Assembly (NCBI GenBank): GCA_014925825.1 | Contig: JACGCK010000010.1 | Coordinates: 310,001 to 374,000 of the forward strand | Length of the DNA stretch: 64,000 bases | Source: Pholiota molesta | Taxonomy: Eukaryota > Basidiomycota > Agaricomycetes > Agaricales > Strophariaceae | Reading direction: 5' to 3' | In this document: one piece after another, positions 23,973 to 35,475 of the stretch | Numbering within the stretch: position 1 is the stretch's first letter | How the letters are laid out: every line of letters starts with the position of its first letter | Made by a program: the position numbers and the translations under genes | Notes under the pieces: generated by a model | The model's input: only the letters and a program-made list of their open reading frames with translations | Told to the model about the DNA's origin: nothing | The model's database searches: none

Positions 23973-25848
23973 ACTGCTGCGGTGGGGATCTTTTCAAACG
24001 TGGAAAAATCTTTGGACGTTTTGTGACATTTGTACGATACATTTATTGGGTAGGGAAATGTATGTAAAAAGTGAGATTTTTGACCCCAGAATAACGCCTA
24101 AATATGTCACATTGTTCAGAAATTCTTCAACGAGACAATTGAGAGATCTTCCGTCACTTTCTCCCAAAGGAAAAGAAACAATAAAGGTGACATTCAATAA
24201 GACTTTACCAAAATGGGAAGATTGTTTATTTTGGGATCAGGCAAATAGTAGAGAAATGTCACGTACAGCAGATCTTTTTGTGTCTGTTTATTGTCTGATT
24301 TACCAATGGATTTAGTGATCTAGGATATCTATTCGTAAAGGAGACATTTTGACAAACAAAAAACCTCAAGTATTGGGGTAATATTTTCCTAATTGCTGAA
24401 TCACTCATTCTTCTCATTCATTCTCCGGTTTCACAAATAAAACTGAAAATATCTCATTCACCTGTTTGGAAAATTGATTGCGAGATCAGTACGTCGCTCA
24501 TCCCGTCGCCCCGTTCCTCGCTCATCGAGTGCTGTCGCGTTGGCTGAGCGCGGGAATAATTCACGTGATCTGACGCAACCGGCGTTGGTACCCACTGCTC
24601 GTGTACACATCTCCTTCAATCATCGATGTGCCCTGGGTCGCTTAGGCATATCGGACGACGCATACACACCTCCTTCCCTCCTCGATGTGCCCTGGGTCTC
24701 CGAGGCAAATCAATACTACTTCCCAGCGCATTTGTCATTAATTGCCAACGGCATACGACGGTGACGATGACCGCAAGTACGAAGCAGCACCGCACCTTTT
24801 TCAAGCAGTGCTTTCGGCCGGTCGAAAGCTATGGGACTCAAGGGGCAGATAATCAAGGAAACAGGCTGGGACTGGCTAACAGCAGTCCAAAAGGTGCGCA
24901 TCTTCCCTCTATCTGACTTTCCGTTCTCATCCAACATTCCTATGCTAGCTACTAGCGCCGTGTCTCGTCGTCACCCACCACCTTCAACGTCGATGGTGTT
25001 CGCACTCTCCAAACCCCTCGACCCGATCACGCGTGATACGATCACAACGTCATAGCAGCCGTCGACGACTCGACGACGATGGAACCCGCCGCTGATTCGC
25101 ACTTGAACTCGCCCTCGCCGACTCTCCTCGACCTCGACGGCGATTCCAGGATCTAGCGACGGAGTGGTTAGCCGACTCGCGGATGGGATGGGCGTGGAGG
25201 GACATACGAGCGGGCGCGACTCCGAGGGCGCGTACGTGGTACGTCCGAGCTCATCACGACGCTTTGCCCGTCAAGTTGACGACGCCTTGGCACCGCAGGG
25301 CACGAACACCCTCTCGCCATCCACGACGATCCATTTGACGCCAGACGTTGTTCGGTGCTGGTGGATGATGCCAACGTAAGTGCACTTCTGTTGGACCGAA
25401 CTCACACTTACTTCGGCCATGCAGTTCCCGCCACCCATCACCCACCACCTCGTGCGGCATCCGCGTTTTTGACCCCCATTGTCATGTGCAACAATGTTCG
25501 CAAGACAATGACGATGGAGCCCGAAGTTTGCTCACGCCCTCGACATCGATTGCACGGCCTAGCGACGGCACAAGTCAGCCAGAGGTCAGACGTCGTGCCT
25601 GGGACGTACGCGGCGGAAGAAAGCGGGCGCGATACGGCGCACGGCCACGTATACGGTACGTCTCACCGCCGCAGGAAACGCTGACGACGGCGGCGCGGGT
25701 AGCACTTGCACAGCAGGGCACGTACACACCGCTTGCCACCCCCGGACGCCTGCGCCCACCGATCCCCGCACTGCTCGACGCATCGCCCGCCGACGAGCCC
25801 GCCTTCTCGTGGCCCCTCGCCCATCTGCGTCGATCGTCCTGGATGGCG
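23972..25848 (+). repeat. Left arm of a 1.9-kb inverted repeat pair (family R1)
   Basis: It pairs with 32765-34664 on the opposite strand over its whole length, roughly 85-90% identical by eye. The AT-rich outer end holds a frame ending LFVSVYCLIYQWI whose amino-acid sequence is well conserved in the other arm (for example GKETIKVTFNKTLPKWE). The inner GC-rich end carries the R1 block ending gcgtcgatcgtcctgga. I recognise no transposase. Confidence 0.8.
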
Positions 25849-26333
25849 GCTGACGACAACAAACGATGACGCGGCAACAGATGGCGCTCGCTGTGGATGT
25901 CAGACTGCATCCGAGCGCACCGATGGCGGCTGAGTTATGACGCGGACAGTGGGTGCATTCCATGATGCAGGGTGGCACCTCAGCCGTCTGCATCAGCCGT
26001 CTGCATACACAACGAGAGCCGCAATTGCAGCCTCTGCGGTATGCAGACGCCTGAGGGTCCTTACCCGCTAGTAGGCTACCCAAACCCACTAAATCTTGTA
26101 CCCTTATGCATGAGTGACAGGTTTGGAGAGTAAGGGCTGGGGTCTGGCCTCCGAGTCCTGGGGGTTACCCGTGCCATACATCAGCCCGGCCCACTGGTGT
26201 ATAAAGTATATCATACTTCAATTATCAGCCATTTGATGAGCGGCTGCTTTATGAAAAAGTAGGCTACTTATTATATTACAATTAAATTGATTACTTGGAA
26301 TCTGGATCTAAGATTATCGCATGAGCGTCTTCC

Positions 26334-26625
26334 GAAAATGGAAAGCGATGAGCGTCTTGCACGAGAAGACGACGTCGACTCGCTACGTAGCGATGGTGTT
26401 TGACGAGTAAGTCACAAGTGCATCCATTGTATCAACACGAATCTCATGAATTATTACCTATTTCATCAATGCTCTTTTATTGTGTAGCACATTTTTATTG
26501 TGTAGTGATTATTTAGGCAATGAGCGTCTTACGCGGGCAGGCGATGTTGTGTTGCTATAACTCCATTGCTACATAGCAAGTCGACGTCGCCTTCTCGTGC
26601 AAGACGCTCAACGCTTTCCATTTTC
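26334..26625. mobile_element. Fold-back / MITE-like element, 292 bp with 63-bp inverted ends
   Basis: The left arm 26334-26396 and the right arm 26563-26625 are inverted copies, 58 of 63 positions matching. The ends read gaaaatggaaagcg and continue through gagcgtcttgcacgagaag and cgacgtcgact; the inner end contains the palindrome tcgctacgtagcga. The spacer is AT-rich. No flanking target duplication is obvious. The outer sequence belongs to a motif scattered elsewhere in the island. Confidence 0.7.
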
Positions 26626-27044
26626 TGTTACGCTAAACACGCCGGCCTGCCGGTTCATTTCGGCCCGTGGTATCATGGTGGGATCTAGAGCGCTATCCCA
26701 TCTTGTCCCAACGACCATGCCATGGGTGACGACGACACGTCCCGTATGAACACCAGGCCACCGTTCGGCGCCGCGTGAGGCATAGTTGGTTGCTAGCCGA
26801 CGACGGCGACGGGGCCCCACCGCTACTACACCTGCCGTATGCCCTCGCTCTCAATGGCTCTCGTCGACAACTTTTCATCGATTCGATGGCAGACACTAGG
26901 GACGGACTAATTCAGCTGGAAGTCGGGTGGAATGGACAAACTTGAATATATGAGGTGGCGGACACGGGCTCGAAACAACATGAGGGCACATTCGACAGGA
27001 TGGTTAGTGCCTACACGGAAGGGTAGCAACATCGTTTCGCCACT

Positions 27045-27170
27045 TACCACCCCCGGACGCCGGCGCCTCCCGCCCATTGCCACTCTCTTTGACGCCCCCG
27101 CCGACGAGCACCGGCCCTCTCACGTAGCCCCTTCCCACATCCGTCGTTCGTCCTGGACGGCGATGCGCTC
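27045..27170 (+). repeat. Repeat family R1, short fragment
   Basis: Matches the inner end of the inverted repeats: acccccggacgccggcgcc, then gacgcccccgccgacgagc, then gtcctggacggcg. Only this 3' portion is present. Confidence 0.6.
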
Positions 27171-30100
27171 CGGGAAGGAGAGAGTCCATTCCGTCAGTTG
27201 CGGTTGGTCGGTCGACGGGGGTCGGAGAGCAGGGCGGACGCTGCTCAGCGACGGGCGGTGCGTTCGGGCTGGCGCCGTCCTCCTCAGCGCCCCCGTCTGC
27301 TGTACAGCGACCCCGCCTGTTCAATCTCGTCAGCGTTGAGCCCTGACGAGCGTCGACAGGCCGGACGACTTCCCCAACGGAGGCGAGCGTGTGTTCAAGC
27401 GGCGCAGGGTCAGACGCCGGAATCGTCAAGTGAAGCGAAGCGAACATGTTCAATTCGCGCCGTCCCTCTGCGGCGCCCGCTTCTCCCACTCACGATATTC
27501 ACCCCACGACCTATGAATTATACCCCCTTACCTATGTATACCCATTGCATATCTCAAGCTGTTCTTGTTTATGTAGAATATAAATCAATAGGATATAATT
27601 GTTTTATTGCATTATATGGATGATGAACAGTGCGCGAACAGCGAGAAATACGCCACCAAGGCCGAGTTCGAGCATCTCCGCACGGAGTTGATGCACCTTA
27701 CTGCAAGTCTGCATGCTGCGAGTAGCTCGAGCACCATGCAGTGCCTCCTGCCTGCCGCTGCCATGCACCCTTCTGGCGCCATGCACCCATGCTCGCGCCA
27801 TACTACCACCCCTCCTCCAGCATCGCAAACATACCAGGCGACGCGGCGACGTATAACCCGGGCACCTCGGTGTCGCTGCTGTATGCATCGCTGATGGCGC
27901 CACTGCCGCAATCGTCATTGTATCCTCTACAGCATGTGGACATGCCTGAGGCCTGAGGCGTGGTATATGAAGGCGGAGGGCGGAAGCTCATCGCCTTCCA
28001 TTTTGGGAAGACGCTCATGCATTTTTTTTGTTCACTGTTCAGTCTAACAGTGGGCATGCATTCACAGGCTACAAATTCAGGTAAGTATTCACAAATCACT
28101 CACTCCATTATAGATCACATAAACATAAGCTGCATTTCATTCAAAATTATCTGAGTACATCTCTATTGTTTTCAGGATGTCACCAACTATCAAAAGCGAT
28201 GATAGACGCTTATCACAAACGAACGGAGACGCAACGGAGACACTGATCGCCTTCCATTTTGGGCACTCGCTCGCCGGCGTGGGACGTGACGAACACCAAA
28301 CGTCACATCGCTCTCTTCCTTTCCTCCACCTCCTCCACCACAACCCCCTCCATTTCACCATGCACCCCTCTCAATACAGCAGCAACCCCATTGGCACACG
28401 AACATACGATTGCAGGGTCCGTGATGGCAGTGGCGGAGAGATGAGTGGTGGGAGCAATGCCACAAGGTGAGTAATGACCCGCCAACCACCGAACTCTAAG
28501 TCACTTACCACCCCCTTTCAATGAGGGCGACATCGCGACAACAGGTGCCACGACGGTGCCATCACCTACCCCACCGTATCCCACGTCACAACACCCACAT
28601 CCGTATGCACGCTGGCACCCAATCGCCCAATGGCGGACGTGGCACCATTTCCCAATGGCGTATGCGGCACCATCGGCCCCCTACAAGCGCGACGGACCCA
28701 AGGCAGATGGTGCCACACGACATCGCCCAACGACAGATGCCGCAGCAGACGTCTCCTGATGAGATCGAGGATGACGGCACCATCTGCCCCCTGTGAACAC
28801 AACAGACGCGAGGGCAAGCGGTGCCGTGCAACATCGCCCAGCAGCTGCCCCCTCATGGAAACAGATCTCGAGGACAACGACACCAGCATGGTGGGCGCTT
28901 GAGCAAGTAGCGCTATCACCTGCTCAAACACAAGCATGTCAAGCGCGGGAGCTCAGCCTGCTTAGGTTTGCCCGAGGCCAGTTTGCACCCAGGTCCACTG
29001 TACCATCTACACACACAAAGAGCACTGCACATATTGCAGTCTCCGCGGTGTGGAGATGCTTAAGTGGGCTTCTGCAATCAGTATTATCTCCAGCAGTGGA
29101 GGTATACACTTTGGCCACCTTAGGCAGCAGTTCGAAGGACCTGCAATTCACAACGATGGCAGAGATTGTGTATAGGCTATAATATTTTCCACCAAATTAC
29201 ATATTTTGTTCTACTGAGACATGATGCAAGTGCCCACACCACCAGTCAAGCATCTCCACGCCACGGAGGCTACAATATTCGCATCTGCAAGCAATACCCC
29301 GATGTCTCCCGCGGCATCGAACACGGTGCTTGCTGGACTTGCCGCCGTCACCCAAAGCGCTTCGCAGGGCATTGTCGGCAATGTTTTGTTCTCGTCGTCT
29401 TTGTCGACCGTTTTCATTGCCGGGTCCCGATGGCAGTTCGTGGTCGGATTGTCGATGCTGCGGCGCTTGTCGCGAATGCCGTTGCAGTTGGAAGGTGGTG
29501 GACACCTCACGAGGCGCCGAACGCCGGGTCTGATGGAGTCGTCGTCATCACAGTGGTCGTCGCTCGGGGGTCGTCGTCGATGGCCAGGCCCGGAGATGGG
29601 CGGGAATTGGACTTGGAAGCCATTTTCCAGATGTGGGGGCCTGGAGACATTCGTCATCATCGACTCGTCGAGCTGGTCGACATTGCTTGCATGTCCATCT
29701 GGAGGTGGCTTGATCGATGTCGTTTGTACGTTCGGGCATGCTCGGGCGCGAAGGGACTGCCCATATGTTCATCGGTAGCCCAGCCGCCGAACACCGCATC
29801 AGAGCGACCGACGCCGCACGCGAATCGACGATGCAAGCCTTTATGCGGCTTGCATCATTTGCCAGGAGTCTCGGAGCCATCGGGGCTCACAGGCGCTCGA
29901 ACCGGCAAGAACATGGCGATGGCGGCTGGACGAGGGCGGGTGCTAGGCGCTTGAACCTTTGATGGCTTGTTGGGGTTCCTCGGGCGCTCAAACCACCGAT
30001 GGTGCTCCAGAACCGGCGAGAGCATGGGTGCTCGGCTCGTTTGGCAATGTCAATTGGATGAGGGCAGCACGGTGGGCAGGTGCTTGGGTCGATTCTGTTT

Positions 30101-30358
30101 TCATATTCTTGCAAATTGAGTCAGTACTTTGAGGAAAGGTATGTTAACAAACGACGAGCCCAGGCGTGAGCTCAAGCCGCTTGTAGAAGATGAGACTTGC
30201 CTGCAGGTGCCCCAATCTCATTCATCGGCGCCTCTGTGCACACCGCTTTGTCACGATGACAGTGAAAGCTATTCACCCAGCAGATTTGTCGAATCACGTG
30301 ACTATTTCCACGACCTGCCATCTTAGATTCTACTTTTAGGACCATAGCAACGACGCAT

Positions 30359-30446
30359 TAGCGTGATGGTAAGTTGGTGTGTTAGTTTTGTTTTTAGTTC
30401 CCAGACATCAAGTGTTCGATTCCCCGGCCAGTCCCATTCCTTTTTT
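30359..30446 (+). ncRNA. tRNA-like Pol III unit (SINE-like) inside the TIR element
   Basis: TAGCGTGATGG (30359-30369) fits a tRNA A box, GTTCGATTCC (30414-30423) fits a B box, and six T's at 30441-30446 would end Pol III transcription. The box spacing of 44 bp is within the tRNA range. The T stem and acceptor stem pair poorly, so this is not a working tRNA; it looks like a tRNA-derived SINE head or a decayed tRNA. Confidence 0.5.
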
Positions 30447-30479
30447 AATATGTAGTTGGTTCCGTTGGTTTATTTCTTT

Positions 30480-30712
30480 TTAGGGTTCGGTTTAGGAAGT
30501 TTAGTTTAGGAAGTTTAGGGCTTTAGGGCTTAGGGTTTTAGGGTTTCGGGGTTAGAGGTTTAGGATTTAATGTTTAGGGTTGAATATCAGATCATTGGCG
30601 CGCGCAGCGCGCCTTATTTTGGTGCTGAAAGTCAGAAGGTAAAGTTAGAGGCTTAGTTGAGGCTTAGGTTAGGTAGGTTAGGTATAGGTAACAATGGGTT
30701 AGGTACATAGAT
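30480..30712 (+). repeat. Degenerate telomere-like TTTAGGG/TTAGG repeats
   Basis: Two blocks, 30480-30575 rich in tttaggg/ttaggg variants and 30650-30712 rich in ttaggta/ttagg variants, separated by the hairpin at 30596-30612. TTAGGG is the usual telomere repeat of basidiomycetes. Here the units are irregular and internal. Confidence 0.6.
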
Positions 30713-32764
30713 TTCTCCTTCATATGTTTTGACACTAGCGAGAATCGATTCGCGGACGAGAAGTTTCCGCGCGAGGCCACGTGATCCGACAAATCTGCTG
30801 GGTGAATAGCTTTCACTTCACGATGACCTGGCAGCAAGTGTGGAGCCGGTGCGCGGCGAAGGGAGGCGGTGGAAAAGGGAAGCGGCACTGACGATGAAGA
30901 TGCGGCCAGGATGCGGCCGCCGCCGGCAGACAGGGATACACATAGTGGTGACCTTGCTCCTTGCCGCTGTGAACAGATGCTGTGGGGAGGAGGCCAGATA
31001 TGAGCATCTAGAGATGATGGAAGTTGCAGGGGACACACCTATTGCCTTCATTTAAATTTCCACTCGGCTCCTCCAACCAGCCACGCGGCTCAATCCATGC
31101 TCTGTCCTATCACCTCGATAAAAGGTGCAGTCGTGTTGGTGTCGTCATTGTCGCGTCGCAGTCATCGTTGTATCGCCATGTAGTATTCACATCATTGCAT
31201 CATCCTCGCACCGTAACTTGTTGTGGCGTTGGCGCGTTGTCATTCGAGGGTGTACACTTGGGTGATCGGCGATCGCACTTGGATGAGCTCCAGCCCAGCA
31301 CTTGAGGGATGTGAGGGGCAGAGAAATATGTGTGGAGAGGGGTGGGAGGGCTTGGATTTGACTTGGATGGTGGATAAGACAAATTCAATAACTACGTCGC
31401 TTTGCATAGATATTTGATTTCAGACGGAGTTCAAATTTTAGGCGTTCATCGTCGGCGATGGCGTTGACAAGGATTGGAGAGTACGAGTAGCTATTTTACT
31501 GTTTTTACACATAGATATTCTATAAGTAATACTCCCCATAAATATAGAGCTGATATCGCCTATGTTCATCACTAAGGAGTCTGCAAAGCTCACTACTCAC
31601 AGTGTGTTCAGGTTGTGTTCAGGCATTCAAAAATTTGTGATCACCCACTCTCCCACATATTATATAAATATAACGTTCAGTTTGTTAAAAACTACCTGGG
31701 CATGTTTCTATTGTTCCCAGAATGTCGCCAAAACCAAAATCAATGATATACGGTCATCCCAGTCTAAGATAAACCGTGATATCTGTGTTCCTATTGTTTC
31801 CAGCATGTCACCAAAATCAAAAGCGATGATAGATACTCATCCCAAACAGCGAGGACAATAGCCTTAACCCAGAGCTTCGGTATAATTCTGATTGCGGTTT
31901 GCCAACTGTAATCATTTAATGTCAAAACCATGCATAATTGACCAACGACACAAGACACTCATTGTTTTCCAATGACATCCATCATTTAGGAAGACGCTCA
32001 CAAGACGCTCATGTCATTTTCAAGCATTTTGTACCAAATGAGATGAACGTCTTCCAAAAATAGTGGAAAGCGATAAGCAACAAACAAATTAACACAATTA
32101 TCTCGCTATTTTCGTGCAAAATGGAAAACACACATCCCGTTTTGGTGCTTAAAGGCATCAGTGTATTCCAAAAACGACGGAAAGCGATGAACAACGAATG
32201 ATTGTCTTTCTATTTAGCACTGTTCATTTTATTGGGAGGCCAAAATTTGCACGCAATTTTTACACTGTCATGGACTGGCATTCAACTCTATTAGCACGGT
32301 TCTTGTGAACATTAGAATGCAGAAGTAGAGAAATCAAAGTTTATTGAGGGCACGTATCCTACTTCGGACAATGTACTCTGCATACAACTTGAAAGCGATG
32401 AGCATCCAGTGAGTGTCGCTTTCACACTAGGCACGACGCGTCTCCACGCCGCACAGTGCTGCATACGCAGCACTAATTGTACGTGTAGACGGTGAGTGCG
32501 GGCGGGTTGGGGAGGATGGGACGAGCACGAACGCGAGCATGAATGCGCTGCGCATGGGTGAGTGTCTGCGAGGCGCTGGCGGCATTCGCGCTGCTGTCTG
32601 CCTCGTCTGTCCGCACGTCAAACGTTCTCTCGCATTTACAGTCCACCCGCGCCGCGTCCTGCCACCCCCTCGCGGTGATCCATGCGCGAGCGTGTTTGGT
32701 ACGTCCCAAGCAATCCGTGCTGCCCCCTGCTGACGATCACTGCCGTCCTTCCCGCAGGGCACGG

Positions 32765-34664
32765 CGCCGTCCAGGACGATCGATGCAGATGGGCAAGGGC
32801 CATGAGAGGGCGGGCTCGTCGGCGAGCGATGCGTCGAGCAGTGCGGGGATCGGTGGGCGCAGGCGTCCGGGGGTGGCAAGCGGTGTGTACGTGCCCTGCT
32901 GTGCAAGTGCTACCCGCGCCGCCACCGTCAGCGTTTCCTGCGGCGGTGAGACGTGCCGTATACGTGGCCGTGCGCCGTATCGCGCCCGCTTTCTTCCGCC
33001 GCGTACGTCCCAGGCACGACGTCTGACCTCTGGCTGACTTGTGCCGTCGCTAAGGCCGTGCAATCGATGTCGAGGGCGTGAGCAAACTTCGGGCTCCATC
33101 GTCGTTGTCTTGCGAACATTGTTGCACACGATCGTGGGGGTTCGAAAACGCGGATGCCGCGCGAGTTGGTGGTTAATGGGGGCGGGAACTGCATGACCGA
33201 AGTAAGTACAAGTTCAGTCCAACGGAAGTGTGCTTACGTTGGCATCGTCCACCAGCACCGAACGACGCCTCCCGCGGCGTCGAATGGGTCGTCGTGGGTG
33301 GCAAGAGGATGTTCGTTCCCTGCGGTGCCAAGGCGTCGTCAACTTGACGCGCAGAACGACGTGATGAGCTCGGACGTACCGTACGCACCCTCGCACCCGC
33401 CTCGTGTGTTCCTCCACGCCCATCCCATCCCATCCGCGAGTTGGCTAACCACTCAGTCCTTAGATCCTGGAATCGCCGTCGAGGTCGAGGAGAGTCGGCG
33501 CAGGCGAGTGCAAGCGCAAACCAGCGGCGGGTCCGTCGTCGTCTATCTCGTCGACGGCTGCTTGGCGTTGCGATCGTATCACGCGTGTTGGGGTCGAGAG
33601 GGGTTTGGAGGGCGCGAACGCCGTTGACGTTGAGGGTTGTGGGTGGCGAGGAGATGCGGCGCTTGTAGCTAGCATAGGACTCTTGGATGAGAAAGGAAAG
33701 TCAGATGGAGGGTAGACGCTCAATTTAGTATTCCGGCGCACCTTTTGGACTCCTGTTAGCCAGTCCCAGCCTGTTTCCTTGGCTATCTGCCCCTCAAGTC
33801 CCTTAGTTTTCGACCGGCTGAAAGCACCGCTTAAAAAAGGCGCATCGACGGGGCTGAAACAACCAAAAGTGCGGTGGTGCGTCGTACTTGCGGTCGTCGT
33901 TGCCGTCGTATGATGTTGGCCACTAGGCATCGCATAGGTCCGTATTAATGACAAACACGCTGGGAAGTAGGAGTGATATGCCTTAGAGACCCAGGGCACA
34001 TCGAGGAGGGAAGGAGATGGGTAGTAGTAGTACATGAGCAGAGAGTGCGAACATCGGTCGTGTCGGATCACGTGAATTATTCCCGCGCTCAGCCAACGCG
34101 ACATCACTCCATGAGCGAGGGACTGAGCGACGGGATGAGCGACGTACTGATCTCGCGATCAATTTTCCAAACAGGTGAATGAGAAATTGTCAGTTTTATT
34201 TGTGCAAACGGAAAATGAATGAGAAGAATGAGTCATTCAGCAATTAGGAAAATATTACCCCAATACTTGAGGTTTTTTGTTCGTCAAAATGTCTCCTTTA
34301 AGAATAGATATCCTAGAACACTAAATCCATTGGTAAATCAGACAATAAACAGACACAAAAAGGTCTGTTGTACGTGACATTTCCTTATTATTTGCCTGGT
34401 CCAAAAATAAGCAATTTTCCCATTTTGGTAAAGTCTTATTGAATGTCACCTTTATTGTTTCTTTTCCTTTGAGAGAAAGCGACGGAAGATCTCTCAATTG
34501 TCTTGTTGAAGAATTTTTGGACAACTTGACATATTTGGGGTTTATTCCGGGGCTAAAAATCTCACTTTTTACATACATTTTCCTACCTAATAAACGTATC
34601 GTACAAATGTCACAAAACGTCCAAAGATTTTTCCACGTTTGAAAAGATCCCCACCGCAGCAGTG
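32765..34664 (-). repeat. Right arm of the 1.9-kb inverted repeat pair (family R1)
   Basis: Inverted counterpart of 23972-25848, with about 6.9 kb between the arms. On the minus strand its outer frame again ends LFVSVYCLIYQWI, and most differences from the other arm are substitutions. Just outside both arms the phrase gtaccaatgcaaagcagg occurs in the same orientation (about 23770 and 34666). Confidence 0.8.
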
Positions 34665-34789
34665 TGTACCAATGCAAAGCAGGTGAAATTCTTATGATGG
34701 TATATTTGGCTGACAATCGTATACATTGTTCTTGCTGTTTTGTTGATGTTGATGTCGCCGCCTCTCGAGACAAACTCGAGCAGAACAGT

Positions 34790-34957
34790 CAAATCTGCTC
34801 AATAAACTCGATGAAATCATCGAGAAACACCGACTTTCTGAATTCTCCAAAGCGCAAGCGATCGCCGTCCTCGCCAAGTACCTTTTCTACAGTCCCGAGC
34901 GAGACCGCAGCACGAAAATTTGCCCTACATATTTAACCTGCCTGCTAGCTGGCGCTA
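34790..34957 (+). pseudogene. Gene fragment with NKLDEIIEKHRLSEFSKAQA, joined to a DUF6533 piece
   Basis: A short open stretch encodes LDEIIEKHRLSEFSKAQA, IAVLAKYLFYSPERDR and then TYLTCLL, the last matching the DUF6533 exon near 16200-16230. The same arrangement recurs at 36450-36600. The origin of the LDEI part is unknown. The reading frame does not continue into a recognisable protein. Confidence 0.5.
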
Positions 34958-35389
34958 TGAGTGCCGCCGCTCATTGTTGCCGCCCAACGTTGTCCATCGA
35001 CATCGGCACGCCGAGTTGCACACCCCCGTTCCGCGCCTCGCCTGGCGGCACGCTGATCGCCCATCTGGCCCGCGTCGAACCCGAACCCAAGTGCTCCGGA
35101 CGCACGCCGCATCGGGCGCGGCTGCGTCATCAGCGGCGTGGCGGTCGGCGTCGTGTGCAGCTCGACGTGCGCCGGTGCGCCGTCGTGCATGCGTGGTTCG
35201 TCGTGTGTGCTCCGTCGTATGTGCCGTAACGTGCGCAGTCGTCGTCAATGCTACGGGCGCTTAAAGCGCATCAAGCCATGAGAAGGCCACACAGCGCCTA
35301 AAAGTGGCAGTCGCTGTGGCAGTACTGGTCAGTGGCATGGCGGCAGGGGCACATGTAGTGGCTGACAGTACAGCGGCAGGGGCGGGGAA

Positions 35390-35475
35390 TACCAGACAGT
35401 GGCACGGCGGCAGGGGCGGGGCGGAGGCGGGGCGGAGGCGGGGTTGGGGCGGGGACACAGCAAGCGGGAAGGGGA
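35390..35475 (+). repeat. GC-rich minisatellite-like tract
   Basis: Repeated ggggcggggcggaggc-type units directly left of the third 179-aa gene copy. Confidence 0.6.

Larger units (their letters stand above)
30261..30817. mobile_element. 557-bp TIR element with perfect 10-bp target duplication
   Basis: The terminal inverted repeats are 40 bp long: 30261-30300 begins agtgaaagctattcaccc, and 30778-30817 is its inverted copy with one mismatch. The element is flanked on both sides by the direct repeat TCACGATGAC (30251-30260 and 30818-30827). A 9-11-bp duplication with long TIRs fits a non-autonomous Mutator-like element; that assignment is inference. No protein is encoded. Inside are tRNA-like Pol III boxes, degenerate TTTAGGG repeats and a GC-rich hairpin, each listed separately. 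Confidence 0.85.

Noticed and set aside
29166..29954. 262-codon frame in the repeat island
   Set aside because: Several frames are open together in GC-rich DNA, with no motif and no start or splice context.
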